Position numbers and translations under genes: made by a program. 64,000 nucleotides of DNA, from positions 8,519,679-8,583,678 of the forward strand of contig OZ026608.1 of the NCBI GenBank assembly GCA_964020085.1, read 5' to 3'. Position 1 is the stretch's first letter, and each line of letters opens with the position of its first letter. Below the pieces are notes generated by a model. That model made no database searches, had not been told where the DNA came from, and saw only the letters and a program-made list of their open reading frames with translations. This DNA comes from Micromussa lordhowensis. Taxonomy: Eukaryota; Cnidaria; Anthozoa; Scleractinia; Lobophylliidae. Shown here in pieces: positions 35,144-49,083 of this stretch.

Positions 35144-35901
35144 TCACTTCTTTTTCCATTCACCGTCTGCAAAAAAAAAACGGATTAAAAACAAAGTGCC
35201 ATTATGTTAACAAAAACGTTTAACTGACTATGGGGACACCAAGTTACTAAACAAACAGAATTAAAACATATAGATTTATTCAAATGCGTATATACGTTCA
35301 CAATCGATCTGAACCACAGAACTATAATATTGTGGTGGACAAAGGCCATGGTATTTGTGCCATCGTCCGAGGAGGTGTTTTTTTTAGGGGGGAATCCCAG
35401 ATTGTCTTCTTAAAATTGTTAAACAGATTTTGCTTTTCTTTGCTAAACAGATTGGACCAAGATCAATCCGATCATCGTGCATCAAAGAAGAATTCACTGT
35501 GAGCAACGATATTTCTTTTTAATTTAGGTTTTAGAAACTGAACCTTGAGCTTTTTTAAGTGCAATTACGGGATATGGGACTTGAAAAATTACAGCTAATT
35601 GAGTCAAAATGCATAGCGATCTCTTTTTATGCACCACACATAGAAACAGCTTTTGTCTATACCGTTAGCTTTATAAAGGAAATGTAATGGAAATACTTCT
35701 ACGTTGCAACTCAAGCTACTTACTCGGCATAATGCAGTAAGGCACATCAACCACATCCTCTGTCTCTCTTTGCTGCATTTCAGAGTCACGTGGCGCCTTC
35801 TCGATTCTATCCCTGCCGGCACGAAGTATAGCATCACCTTGCTCCGTGAAAACACCAACGACTATCCCTATCACTAAAACTGTAAGAAGTGTCTTGTTCA
35901 T
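35144..35901 (-). CDS. Secreted peptide precursor, paralogue B
   Basis: The CDS joins 35901-35724 and 35166-35144 (66 aa). A 24-residue signal peptide (core LLTVLVIGIVVGVF) is followed by ILRAGRDRIEK, an acidic/Gln-rich stretch (EMQQRETED) and VPYCIMP with a single cysteine. Exon 2 CDS is 178 nt and ends phase 1 at donor GTAAGT. The acceptor TTTTTTTTTTGCAG gives a tiny basic tail, NGEWKKK. It is closest to D, sharing MQQRET and PYCIMP. Exon 2 starts at 35930 after TTTTTTTCTCAG. Poly(A) signal at 35019-35014. One unpaired Cys suggests dimerisation or a free thiol (inference). Function unknown. Confidence 0.8.
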
Positions 35902-38562
35902 TGTGGAGCTGAATAGATTTCTGTGCTAAATCTGAGAAAAAAATTAGAACAGCTTTCAAATTAATCCTTTGACGCCCAAGGAGCCATATAGTTCTACTTA
36001 ATAGTCGTGTTCTTTGTACCACTTGTGACGTCATCAATTTAAATGTCACCAGATATTCTTGATAAGCAGATGGTAGAGCCAAGATAAGTGTATCTGCACA
36101 ACAGTCGGTTTTGGATATCGACAGCATTCTGACGTGGCAAATTGAAAAACAACGTTATCAATTTTGGTGCAAAGATGGTGGTAAAATGGCCCACTATACC
36201 TATAGTTAATCAAGGTCCCATTTCCAGGCTTTGTCCATAATTAACACGCAACTTTTGATCCTGAAAGGGTTAATGCCTTTGTCTCTAGTTTTGGGAGGGT
36301 TTGCCAAATCCGTTAATTAATGATTGCCCAAAGTTCAGAAAATTACAGGAGAAAATCAAATGAAAGAGAGCTCTACAGTAAGAAAAGTTTTGAACATTTG
36401 CGTATACTTCGTGAGGTTGTCCTATTTTTGGAAATCCCGTAAAATACTTACTTTAGAATCTTGTTGGTTTTTTATTGGCCTTTGTCAGGTAGTTATAAGA
36501 TTTCTTGCGCGCTATGCATTCAACCAAATATGCCGAAGCTGTCGAGGTTCATACCCCATTCACACCAACTGAACTAGTTTAACTAAATCAGGTCGATCAC
36601 GCTTTGCAGTAATTTTGAGAAGACAAATTTCAAACCACCTGGCTACATAACAATTATTCCATGAGCCCGAGTTGGATATGAAGTGATAAAATAACTAACG
36701 AGCGCTTTGGATATAACGCGCGAGTTCTCCTTTTCCCGGAAATTCTGGAAAATGCTGTTCCGTTCGCCAATAAAAATTTCCATGGCCAGAAATTCAAACC
36801 GCGAATTTTTCCTAAAAAGGGAAGCGCCCCTTTCGTTTCTCTTAGTGGCTTTTTGAAATTTAAAAACTTCGTCAGCTTCCTCTATTTTATGAGAATAACA
36901 CCTGACAGTTGTAAAAAGAAACGTGATAAATTTGTAGCCCCGAACGTGAAATAATGCAATCATTATCTACAAAACCAACGTACGATTTTTTTAAAAAACG
37001 AAGCGAAGTTTCGTATTTCATTGAGCATCTATTCCGCATTGACTTGTCCAACACCATAAGATTTTTACGGTAAAGCTGCTTCAATTTTGTCTGTTTATCC
37101 TTTGCTGTTAAGCTAGAAAATTGCTACAAATTCTATCGGACTGAGCAAAGAATAAAGTAATTTGGATTGCTGATTTTTGTCTTGAGATAGTCATTGTATT
37201 GCGTATGATTAGTAGAATCAATTTCCCTCCAAGTCTTAATAAAAATAAAAATATATGTGCAATTTAGCATTATTTGAAATGCTTACGCCGCAATAACGAG
37301 CATGAAGACAATCCGGAAAATATTTTAATATGCATAAATTCTATAAAAGCAATACAAAGGCTACTTAAAACGGTAAAACACGTCACCAAGCGAACAGCGG
37401 AATTTTTCCTTGTTATCCACGGACGAAAAATTTTAAAGAAGAAAGAATTTACACCATTAACAAATCAAATTAAGTAGGCAATGTACCATTAGCAGTCAAA
37501 ATCAGTCGAAGGGGTTTTTTAATCCACTTTAAACTTAATATTAAGAGGGCGTTATGTTTGAGCAAATTCTTTAAATTCAAATGCGTTTTAGTGTTATTCG
37601 CCTATCATCTCTTGTCAATGAGGTTTATGCAAGCTAAATATGCATTTGTAGTCTCTTTGGATATTTTAAGATATTTATGAAGAGTGGTAAAGGGGAGGGC
37701 GCGTTAGTGTTAGGGTTAGGTTGGATTACAAATTAATGAGGAAAATGAAGATTTAGTGAAAATAATACGCAAAATGCGAAATTATAAACAGCAAATTTCA
37801 GATGTTTTGTGAAAAAACTAAACATACTATATGTATCTCAATATAAATGAACTTTTACTTCCGATCGTTGAATTACAAGAATCATATATCTTCTTAACTC
37901 AAAAGAAATGGCTAATGGATGTTGACATTATGAACTCGCCTAAGTTTATTCCTTCTGGTAGAAATAAAACCTAATAACCTCACTCGATTTGCCGTACTTA
38001 TGCAATAATGCAGTAAAAAGTATTATAAAAATGAGTTAAAGAGTTGAAAAGTATAGTCCGCGATTTAACGAAAATGTTGCTGGAAAATTAGTTTTCACTA
38101 AACCTGAACTGAAGGCTCTGGATTTTGATGTTAAGATTATTTTGAATGCATGAATTATGGGATGAGAAGTCTCGCTACAAAACGTTCAAGATTAAAAATG
38201 GCTAAAACTGCTCAAGGACTTTAACGACGATATCCAAGCCAAATTAGAAGATAAAACAAAGGTGCTAAGTTTTTACTGCAAGGTGTCCAAAGTAAGTAAA
38301 CCATGTGGCGTTTCCAAGATTAGAACAAACGGAAAGTCTAGAAACAAACCAGTTATCGCTTTTAGTTTTAAAGTTCATTTCAGCCTTTTCTGAATAGTAT
38401 GGTAAAAGCATTTTTCTTTTTCACTTTAGCACTGAGCTTTGATTGAGAAACGTCATACAAAGCTTGAAAGTGTGATAAAAAAATAATCACTTCTACAAAG
38501 TAAAGAAACCCTTTAAATTCTCTTCAAAATGCAATCGATGCTTAGTGTCAATATTATCATAC

Positions 38563-38640
38563 CTTCTGCGAATTTGGTCCTCTCCAAAGAGTGTTATGAT
38601 CTGTAAGGTATGAAAAGCAACAAACAGACCTTATTTATAG
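38563..38640 (-). promoter_or_regulatory. Promoter and non-coding exon 1 of peptide gene B
   Basis: On the minus strand CTATAAATAA (TATA box 38639-38632) precedes a non-coding exon ending CGCAGAAG at donor GTATGA (exon end 38563). Intron 1 is 2.6 kb, to the acceptor before 35930. Upstream, GCCAGTGGGGCG (about 38852-38841) and TCTTATCTAGA (about 38715-38705) match boxes upstream of genes C and D in the same order. Confidence 0.65.
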
Positions 38641-38869
38641 TCACACAGCGCTGCATCATTGCTGAAAACAAGCGGATGCATACGTAGAACGAATGATACA
38701 AATTCTAGATAAGACGCATAAAAGGTTAATAGGTTTTTAAGAATTTGCTCGCTTTCCATATCCAAACATGCAAAAGTTTGCTGCTGTGCTATCTCTTGAG
38801 TAGGAATTTTAAAATTCATTTTTCACATTATTGCAGACGCCCCACTGGCGAAGAATAAGATGTCAAAGG

Positions 38870-41800
38870 TTCCTAGGCTACGTCATTTATATTATTTTCA
38901 TTTCTTCATCAATTTTTAGAATTTTATGGTGGGAAAATGTCTCTATATCAGATAGGATTTACGTTTTAACAGGTTCCTTTTTGCTAATTTTTATAATCGT
39001 CCCTTTTTTCTTACTTTTCAAATAATTGAGTTTCGCTAAGCTGTTAATGATATTCATGTCGGTTTCTTACAGCCTGAAATGAGGCCAAGGCTCAATTCTT
39101 GATAAGATAAGCAGTCTTTGATTTCACGACAAAAAGAGAAGATAATATCGTTTTTTTTATTGCAGAGCTCATTATAATATTACGATTTATTCCGCTCAGC
39201 TCAACATGAACGAAAATCGTTGAGCGGAACTGACTTTAAGATAAATCTACTTTTCATTCGAACTTATTTTATATTCCTCCATGTTCTCTTTATTTGAACA
39301 AAATCTTGGCCAAGCACTCCATTGAAGTACTCGCTTTTTGACACAAGGAAACTGTTTTGGAAGCCTTATTTCAGTAAAGTTTAACCTCAAGGCATTTGAA
39401 GAAATGGCTGAAATATTTTTCAACGTTCCGACGTGATTAATCAAAACATGGGTGTACTAATTAAGTTTTACCGTCTTGATAAAATCTTCCATTTATCATT
39501 GAGCTAAGTCTTTTGTGCAAGAAAGAATTGTGACGGATATTAAAGTTAAGAGCAGATTCTTCCCATCGGAAATTGAGGAAAAACAGCCAGTGAATAAAGA
39601 ATAGGATTCTTTGTTCCTTAGAAAAAAAAAGTAAGTAAAATAAAATAACCTTAGTTCACACTTGTTTTCGCAACATTGTTAGACTGAAACGAAGATATGT
39701 AATTACACTTTAAGTCCTAACATTGGCTACGTTAGACTGTGACAAGTTATTTTTTTTTTTTTTATTTATTTTTTTTTTTGTGCCAAGTCATGTTATTCAT
39801 CGACAAAAAGACAGGACGAGAGGAGCAAAAGGCTTGCATTAAAAAGGCTTTGGTGAATTAAAGGATTTGTCACATTACATCCTTCCTAAAGCTTGCGTGT
39901 CAATCTCAGGACTGTTTATCCTAGCTTTCGGCTCTGAGCTATTAACTATAAAGACATGATAATGAATAAAAATATGTATTTATATTTTCTGACTGCAATG
40001 CTGTCTATACAGTTCTAAAGAATCCGACGAAACATTTCTGTGCTAACACTAACGCATAATGACGTGAATTTATTCTAGCTTGGAATCTTCGACTATCCTA
40101 CAAGTTCCTTTTTGGGAAGAAAGTAAGCTTTCATCATACTTCAAGTTAATTTAGGATTTTACCTTCGTTATCGAATACAAAAGTGCAACATACGAAATTT
40201 GTAATTAATAAGCGTCAAACGCCACGATTTAACATATCAACCAAAAAGATGATTTCGAGCGAGTTATTGAGCCACTCATAAGAAATATATTTCCGTTTAC
40301 CAAGCCAGGGGACATTCTTAATCTCAATTCCAGCTTTAAAATTTGAAACATTTTCCGAACCATCCATCTTGTTTGGGCTTGTTTGACCATTGTCCAATGT
40401 AGCTGAGACTTTGTCACAGATAATAATCAATAAAAAAATGTAACAGCTTTGAACGTGATAAGGAGTTCTACCAGAAATCTATAAATATCGCTGTGTATCC
40501 ATGTATTAAATAAATTATTGTATACGCCACATGTACATTTCTGCTATTTTGATTCGTTTAAATCCCTTATTTTGCAAAGACTGTTTCACGTTTACTGATC
40601 AAATACCTTCACGATTAATGTATCACATCAATAAGTAGCCGCCAATAAACAATATTGCAATACGAATAAAAAAGTTTTGGCTGGTCTCTTGAGATGGCAG
40701 CTGATAGTCGAGGTTCAAGTCATCAACAAAGCTCTGCTCATGACAACTTAGCCGGGTCAAACTGGGTCCAAGTTATGAAGACGTATCGTGAAACTGAAAC
40801 CTGGCTTAAATTTTCAATTTCCTCTTGATTTTAACTTCTAATTATTGCTAAAAATTCCAGCAAGGTGTTTTATACGAGCAAAAGCGTGAAAAAAAATACC
40901 TTTTTTGCTTGAATTTAAAAATTCAATGGTTATACAGGGCAGCTCAGGAATAATTGAGTTACGCATATGCAATTTTTACACGCGTTTTTGGCGTATAGGC
41001 ATATGGCTTTACGCGTATAAATGTGCGTATAAATACGGGTATATACGCGAAGTTTTGTCTCTTTGTTTTGCATTCAATATGAAGCATTGTTGAACAAATT
41101 AACAAAGGGCATTTCTGGGAATGAAAAAGCGTCAGACATCGATGCGAATTTGAATATTGTGAAAACATCAGTGAAAGCTTTCATATTTCGAGTTTTCGAT
41201 CGGTTCGCAAGTTGAACGACAAACTACCGTTTATTAACACTTTCTTGATCGTTAGGTGCCAATAAATAGGAAAGAAATTTTAAGAGCCGTTTGAACTCCT
41301 TATTTTAACACATCGTTTTCAGCTCCGTAATAATGTTTACTTTGCAGTTTGAAACAGCTATCGTAAGACGATGAGTATGTTGAAACCGACGTTATGTCAA
41401 AATTTGACAGATTTTGTAACTTTTGCTGTATGATTTCCAGCCAATCAATGTGAAGATAAAAACTTGGGTGCCTACTAACTCATAGACGACAACTACTCTA
41501 ACCACGTTTCGTTCACTTATTATCATTATTATTACTTTTTAAATATTTTGGTGGAATAACACAGTTGACTTCATCTGAGAAATGTGTCCCTTGATTGATT
41601 GAATATTATTTTTTTTCCAAGAAGATATTATGATTGTATATATGCATGCTTTTTAAGCCATCACGTCCTTTTTTCAAAAAGAAAAGAAAAGAAGATAGCC
41701 CCTTAATCTTTCATTGACTTTTTACTTCCCGTTAATGTACACCAACTAGTCATAGCTTATTTCTAATACATTCTTTATCTTTTTCCGGTAATGTGTCATA

Positions 41801-43090
41801 TGCTTTTAACACAGTCACTGTAATTTATGAACAAAATTGTAAACAGATTGTCTCATTGTGAAATGTATGCTATGATTGTTCTCAAACAACGTGATTCTAA
41901 ATAAGAACTAACAATGATATTGGGATTCTTGAAACTCGAGTAGAAGCTGCCAAAACAAACATAAAACAACAGCGAGAGTCAAAAGAGGTAGCTGATTTCA
42001 TTTTGAAAACGTAATGGTTATAACAATATCTTACAGTGAGAACACTTATATTGTATTATTTGGAATATTTTGTAGTGACGATAGAAAGATATCATGAAGG
42101 TTCTTCATATGAACAAGAGTGTTTTGCGTTTTTACATCGTGAAAATGCTCCCCTGGTACATTATGTAAAGAGCCGTCATGCTGTGATCACCAGAAAAAAA
42201 TATCAAGTGTTCATGGTTGTCTAGTTCGTTATTGCAAAAAGGCATGTAAGTTACAGAAGGCGGTGCATCTTGAATATTTAAGCCTGGAATATTTCATAAT
42301 GGGGTTAAGTAAAAGCATCCCCGTACTTCGTACTCGTTGGTTTTTCTCCTATGGCTAGTGTTTTCGTACAATGTGCTTACAGTGAAGTCGATCTAGAATT
42401 TTACTCTAGGTACACATAAGCTCTCATATTTACTTCAACTTTAGAAGCCTTCAGGCCAATAAAATCAGCAAAACACTTTAAGAAATAAAACATTTCTTTT
42501 CAAACAGTTTTTATAACAGCCTATAAATACGTCTGATATTAAGCTTTTGGTTTAAACAGGGTGTTATGCAACAATTGCTGATGAATTCCGATGCAGGTTC
42601 TTTTTTCTTTATCATACCAAGCTTTCGTTAAGATATTTTGAATAGAATGGCGTCCATGTATAAGGATGGGGGAGAGTATTCAATACAGACTCCCTGTAGC
42701 TCCCTGTAGCGCCCTTTCCTAGTTCTCGTCGGTGTAAGTTTACTAGCGCACAGTGAATGATAGATTAAGTCAATGATATCTACAACAATAACCTCACTGA
42801 CCGAAGTTATCAGTTTACGAAATTGTCAAATCTGGTAAACTATACAGCAGCGTGACATCAACAAATTATCAGATACGCGAACACGGTGGTCAGAAAAATG
42901 CAAAGATAGTTGTTTTCGCTTTGCTGAATGCTCAACACAGTCAGGCTAAAAGATTTATTTATTTTTCCTGAGTAAATTTTAGCGTAGATATATAACATAC
43001 AATTCGAAATAACTATTCAGAAGCAAAATGTTTTCAAGTCTGAAAAAATGCTAGTCAGCTATTTTTTCCTAATTGCAAGAACAATCATTA
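38870..43090. other. AT-rich intergenic DNA
   Basis: No gene recognised. It contains a T-rich tract (39750-39779), a small hairpin at about 39190-39228 (tccgctca and tgagcgga), and a degenerate run of GCGTATA-type repeats at 40990-41050. Open frames over these are not supported. Confidence 0.4.
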
Positions 43091-43097
43091 CCAATAG

Positions 43098-43247
43098 ACC
43101 AATTTCGATATATTAAAATTCAGCCTAAAACAATAGACCTCAGCACGAAGCTCTGGGGAATGAACCCCACAAACTCTGTAGTTATTCCCCAGAGCCTCGT
43201 ACTGAGGTCTATTGTTTTAGGCTGAATTTTAATATATCGAAATTGGT
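43098..43247. repeat. Near-perfect 150-bp fold-back element
   Basis: Left arm ccaatttcgatatattaaaa and right arm ttttaatatatcgaaattgg pair, continuing through caataga and tctattg to ctctgggga and tccccagag around a ~30-nt centre. It contains no coding content. Confidence 0.85.
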
Positions 43248-43249
43248 TT

Positions 43250-45330
43250 ATTAGTAATTCACATCCAATAATAAACTGTTCACAGGCTGTACAATGATAC
43301 TTAAGGAGATTGATAAACATTGCAAAACCATTCCGGAAATGTCAGCCCACCAAGCTCCTTTTGTGAACTCTTGGTAATCTGAAGACCTTTTGGAATAACG
43401 GAACTTTGCAAATACCAACATGACTTCTAAACGTGCCAGATTTTCAGTTTTAAGTGAACACACCAAAGATTAAATCGTATCGGCGTCGGTGTGGCCTTGG
43501 AATTTCTCGTGAATATTTTATAAGCTGTTAGATGCAAAATCTGAGCAGCCACCAGAGCAACAAAATGACAAAATTGTGATATTAGAAATTAACAAAAACC
43601 TCTTATATGTTCCTGAGCTGCCACCGAAAATAATGGCTTTGTCAGTTCCACTCATTTTTACCTTGGCCTGTTTTAGTCTTTTCAAATGTGTTGGCCTGCC
43701 TGTTCCTTCTCATTTGTATTAAAAACATTTTGTATCAAAAAATTTCAATGGATTTTGCTACGTCAGTTACACCAAGTATGATAAATTAAATCTTATAACA
43801 CTCACTAGTTATTCCTTTGAATTGTGAAAGGCTGGAGTCGCTGTCACAAAATACGCCAAGTACAAAACAGGATGCGCCCTTGAGTTGATATCGGCTCCTT
43901 ACACTCTTCCTCCACGGATGCACCTTTTCCTTGGTCTGGCTACTCTCCTGTAATCCTGAAGTCCAGTCCAGTACTCATGGCTATGACAGAGGGTGCACAG
44001 TTCTGCGGCCTGAATCTCTACCTGGGACTCTAAACACTGTTTATAACTTTATAGGTCCTAAGCCATGAGACTAATAAGGGACATTTTTCACGACGCCAAA
44101 TTTGCCTTCAAATGCAAAAAAAAAAAAAAAACTCAAGATAATAGTGCAAATAATCATGAATACAAAATACCACGATTGGCTAGGTCTAAGGATGATTAAG
44201 TGGATCACGTCAAATTAATTATAAGTGATACGTGTTCTCTGTTGTTTTTAGTGTACACATGAAAACCAATGTGTTTTAGAACTGCAGAAAACGTAGGCTT
44301 CATCTCCTGACCATAAAGTAACACTTAAAACAATCAATCATTCATCTTTCGGTAGTTACTGTTTACAAGAATGAATTATACCCAATCCCTATTACTATTC
44401 TGAAGGAGATGGAAAATAAAAAAAGGACAATAACAACTCGTTAAAGACCATGTCTAATCAATGTCTACAAATACCAACTTTGAAAAGAAACTTGCAAGAA
44501 TGTAATTTAATGTCCTTGTTGATAGAGGAGAAACCGAAATAAGAGCACAGAACGAGAAAATTTGACAGAATTCATTAGTAACCAAAAAATTCGAAACATT
44601 TTCAAGTTACTGGCAAATTTATATCTGTCCCATTTTCCCAGCAAAATGTCTTATCCTCTACCTCCCAACAAATTTCACGATCAAGTGACGTTAGTGACTT
44701 TGCAGTTTCCCTGGGTTTCGCAGTCAGAAAGAAATTGGCTGAAAGACAGATACATATGTGTCAAGAAGCAGATCCATTGCGTGCCTCTGCCTTGAGGTTT
44801 GTGCAAGTTGCAATACCTATGTCTTGTCACTCTAGCTGTTTTATGTGGATGGAACTAGATTTAACAATTGAATTTTTGCCTGGGTGAGGGTAATAGGTTT
44901 TCTCAGAAGGAGATCATTTCTGATAATATGATATTCCGCCTGTATCACCTGGTAATGTTGAGCTTATTTGATAGGGTATGAGTTATATGATAGACAATAT
45001 TGATAAAACAGAAACGATCGGTTAATTTGACTAATCGCATTGGTCCCGAAATGCTTATTATATTATCAATCTCCAATCTAGCAATTAGCAAGTTCATCGA
45101 GCAGCGAACTAATCCAATCAATAAATAAGCAGTAAGTTAATAAAATCAATAACTTAAAAATATGTATTCTTCTAAAGCAATAGGTCTTTATTTAGCTAAC
45201 GTAGCCTTTCAAATACACATTTAGTGCCATGACGAAGATCTAGTTGTCTCTACTATTCTCATATTTATTCTACATCTTTCAACTTTCTTAGTTTTAAACT
45301 TTTAAGTACATGCAACCGAAACAAGCAAAC
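43250..45330. other. Intergenic DNA between the 43-kb fold-back and gene C
   Basis: No gene recognised. It contains an A-run at about 44116-44131. It ends at the poly(A) signal of gene C. Confidence 0.4.
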
Positions 45331-45371
45331 TTATTTTATTCAGTTTCTATTGCAGGATAATCAGTTGTTGT

Positions 45372-46664
45372 TCACTTTTGACGCCTTTCGATCCTGTCTG
45401 TGAAGAAAAGCAAAATACACACGCTTTATATGACAGTTTTATAACTAACACTGAAGGGCATTTGACCAGTGTCGTTGAATTGGAGAAATGAGTAAGCTTT
45501 CACTATTTTCTTCTTTAAATAAGGGATTTATTATTCCATTATATTTCCTTGCATCGGCATTAAGTTCGAAAGTGTAACACTGCCTCATATTTTCCATGTT
45601 GTATTTCTGACCGTAGTCGCAAAAACGCGCCCGCAGACAGCTCAAAGATAGTCTCAGCAGCCAGAACTGCTCTGATAAGGTAAGTACTTGGTGTATCCCT
45701 TATTATAGTGTATTTAGAACGTAGCATAATAAATTTATCCTTATTATAGTGTATTAGATACACTATAATATCTGGAAGGGATACATGAAGTACTTAGGTC
45801 TGATAACCCCCCTCACCCCCCCCCCCCCCCTTTTTCCTGGCTAGGAGATTGGCCCGTCACGCATGTACGTGGCATGGGCCTCTCCAGCAGGGTGCCATGC
45901 CAACACAGAACCCTCAAACAAGGTTCAACAACTGTGCAAAAGTTCCAGCAACACAGTCAATACCAAGATTATTTGGCACTGAAAACTCAAAGGCTAGCTT
46001 ATTGAAGATATCAGGACAAGACACCCTCCCCTCCCCTACCTCCTGCTTTTGAAACACCAGCAGATAGGCCAGGGCTAAGGCCATGTCCCCAGACTAATGA
46101 AAAGCTTAGCTCTGTACCATTCCAGAGACTAGAATAATTTCATTGGGAAAAGACTTCACGCGGCGACAGAATAATTGCTGAGAAGGAGACTACAAATCAT
46201 TTTAGGAAAACAAACTGAAAGAATTGCATTATTTTCTCTTAAGCATATATTCGCTTTGTTTTTATAACCATTTCTATGCGTAGTTACACCAATCGGATCT
46301 CGACTGAAAACTCTTTTGAGAAGATGATAATAGCAATTTATTAAATAAATCACAAATGCACCCTTCCTGTCCAATAATCTCATTTTTCATAAAGGATAGA
46401 CGGATTTTTAACCTTCGGTCGCACTCGCTAAAGAAGAGCTGTAGTCTTCTTAAAGAAATCCTAGGTGATAACTCCTTTACGCTTACCTCGTCTAAAGTAA
46501 GCAGCGGCTCCACGTAATTCGTCAGCCTTTCTCTCGTATAGATCCAGGCCACGTTGTGGCCTCTCGATCCGGTCTCTCCCGGCACGGAGTAGGCCGTCAA
46601 TTTCATGTATGAAATCGGCCGCAACTAGCATGACCAAAAGAACTGTAAGAAGTGCTTTGGTCAT
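45372..46664 (-). CDS. Secreted peptide precursor, paralogue C
   Basis: The CDS joins 46664-46487 and 45397-45372 (67 aa). Signal peptide residues 1-24 (core LLTVLLVMLVAADF), then LLRAGRDRIERPQRG, an amphipathic charged middle (LYERKADELRG) and AYFRRG at the splice. Exon 2 CDS is again 178 nt and phase 1, with donor GTAAGC. The acceptor TTTTCTTCACAG gives the tail DRIERRQK. It has no cysteine, unlike B and D. The RR and K/R pairs near the C-terminus could be convertase sites. The acceptor TTTTATTTTCAG (exon 2 start 46683) links to a first exon 4.9 kb upstream. Poly(A) signal at 45340-45335, only about 35 nt after the stop. Function unknown. Confidence 0.8.
45660..46110. other. Intron 2 of gene C: repeats, C-run and a GC-rich island
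   Basis: ccttattatagtgtatt occurs twice (about 45696 and 45739), the second forming a hairpin with atacactataat. A C-run lies at 45816-45830. The following ~280 bp are clearly GC-richer than the surroundings and look like an inserted unknown repeat; no family was recognised. Confidence 0.4.
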
Positions 46665-48772
46665 GGTAAAGATGAGGTCTGGTCTGAAAATAAAAACAAT
46701 TTCAAGATTTTATGTCCATTGTATTCCAACCAGGTAGTCAAATTTCCCTCCTTGTATGTTTAAGGAATGAAAAAAACAGTTTCCATGTTTCTGTCGAGTT
46801 ATAGAAACACGAGTGGAAGTTTGGGAGAACGAGAAATGGTGAGGTCACAGGGATTTTTCGAATTCTCCAAGCGTTCACGAATGTTTCTATAATTTGTTAG
46901 AAATACGCAGAAAAAGTTTTCTATCTCTTTCTTTGAAAAACGCCCAAGGAAAATAAAGAACAACGTGACAACGACAACTTTTCTGTGTTGTTATCGTGTC
47001 ACAGAACTTGTAAACTTGTATACGTTGTAGCTACATGTACAAGCTTTACTCTTATTGGCTACGAGTGTACATGGGCAGGTGTATCTGTGGATATAAGTGT
47101 GCGTGGCAGCAAACGAAAAGTTTTCTAGCCTATTATTCGCTAATCTGCTTGCGTGCAGGGAATTAATGCCGGGAACCCGTAATTTCCAAGACTTTGCTGA
47201 CATCTTGAAACCATGCACACAGTGAAGGTGGCATTTCTATACTCTTGCATGCAACGATTCATATGTCGATATTTTCTTTATACTAATCTATGACTGTTAA
47301 ACACTTGTTTGGAGGTCTGGTTCCATTGTCTGTGATATAAGGTAAGTGGTAGTAGTTGGCCTTGATCTTTCTACCTATCACAAGAATCCATCCAATGCAA
47401 TACTAAATTGTTTGAAAATAGGCCATTGTTACTAATAGGTATTTATACACCTGGATGGAGACATTCGAGTGAACAAGTTTGAGCTGATGGCCACATTCCG
47501 CCTCCAAGAATAGGCCATTTCGAGTTCCTTTTTGCCTCGATCTGTTTTAATAGGGGTCTTCTTGGGAAACCATTCATATAAAAATGCGTTCCATCTGCAA
47601 GTTTACTCTCATGCAAATCAAACTCATTTTCGTCTGAAAGGTTTTGATCGCGGACTCGCTTTGAAACAGAAGCACAAGGTAACTTGAGCAAGCGGTTTTC
47701 ATCCCTAGAGACTTATTCTTATTACGTCACATTGGCATGTGGGCCCGGGTCGAGCTCAGTTCTTATATTGAGTATCAGTTTTTCTCTGTCACTCATTCTG
47801 GTTACAAGCTAAAGGTCGCCTAAACTTGAAGAGTTCGGTTATAAGCGTCTTAACTCATCACTTAAAGAAGACATGACTGTTTTAAGAATGCACGTGACAA
47901 GCGTTTGAGAATGGTTGAGGAAATTAAATATATTTCTCGGTAATGTAGAACGTACGTGTCTTTGCAGGTCAGCGAAATTGACAAAATGTCGTCGCTTGGG
48001 GTCCTAAAGGCACACAATGCGAAAACCGAATGGTCTAGCTCAAGCGGAATGGCCGAGCTAGAATGGTGAAAGAACGGCCGGGAATGTTGAAGGAATTAAT
48101 GTGAAGTATGCAAACAATTGTTTTTCAAGTTTACCCTTTGCTTGGTGTTCGGATTTGCTAATGAAGTATCAATATGAAAGGAAAATTCGCGGCCAAAAAA
48201 ACCATCAGGTGTTAGAGAAAACACAATTATGCCAAATATTTTTAATTCACTAAATTGAAATGATACCCTGTTTAACCTTTGTCCAAGTTGCAAACCAGGA
48301 GCTGATTAATCGACAAATCTTTTTGCTTTCCTGTCACTAGTTGGGCCAAGATAATTTAAAAGAGGACCAAACAGCCAACAGCTGGCTTCCTCAAGTAATC
48401 TACTTTTGTGCAACAGGTCATTCTCTAGAAGGACACTTGATTAATGGCTCTGTTTCTGTTTTTTTTTTTTTTGGCTCGTTTTGCTTTGATTTTTCTGATC
48501 CGAACTTACATGTTGTTTTTTTTACATTGTTGTTGCTGTTCTTCTTATATCTGTTGTTGTTACCTTTTTTGTAGTGTTTCACACAGCGAATTGACGTTTT
48601 CCGACGAGGATTAAGAAATCAATACGAAAGCTGTGCCGTAGAAGGCAACATGTCGTTTCGAGAAACATCAGCGTGAAAGGGACTTACGATTATCGAACAT
48701 GTAATTAACTCTTCAGCCTTCCCTAAATTTCACCTTTAACTAAGATAAAACTGAGCCATGGCCAATAATTAT

Positions 48773-48880
48773 CAATTATTGAATTCGGCTTTCGTAGGAT
48801 ATGAAGAATTCTGCAGAACAAGGAGGGTGTTATCCGGAGGCCGAGGTGGATAATACCCTCCGAGATCTGCAGAATTCTTC

Positions 48881-48910
<30 letters not shown>
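48773..48910. repeat. Near-perfect 138-bp fold-back element
   Basis: Arms caattattgaattcggcttt and aaagccgaattcaataattg pair, and continue through cgtaggatatgaagaattct and its complement to a centre of ggaggccgaggtgg. The outer sequence tattcattcaaaatatttcc (48918-48937) reappears inverted at about 49196-49216, so a larger composite of about 48773-49220 is likely. It lies in intron 1 of gene C. Confidence 0.85.
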
Positions 48911-48917
<7 letters not shown>

Positions 48918-49024
48918 ATTCATTCAAAATATTTCCCCGTTCTTAAAGGAGTTTCGCCATTTCACTGTTTGTTTTTTAGCTCACTAAAACTAACATAATA
49001 TCGTCCCCAGGTTTTCTCGGTTAA

Positions 49025-49083
49025 CGGTTCAATAATCTGCAGCGGGCTGCACTTTTGACGTCATCGGTTCAATAATCTGAAGC

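Noticed and set aside
37705..37722. TTAGGGTTAGG telomere-like motif
   Set aside because: Fewer than two complete units; far too short for an interstitial telomere.
38831..39025. Plus-strand frame with two hydrophobic segments preceded by TTGCAG
   Set aside because: It begins at a non-ATG codon and covers the conserved upstream region of gene B promoter on the other strand.
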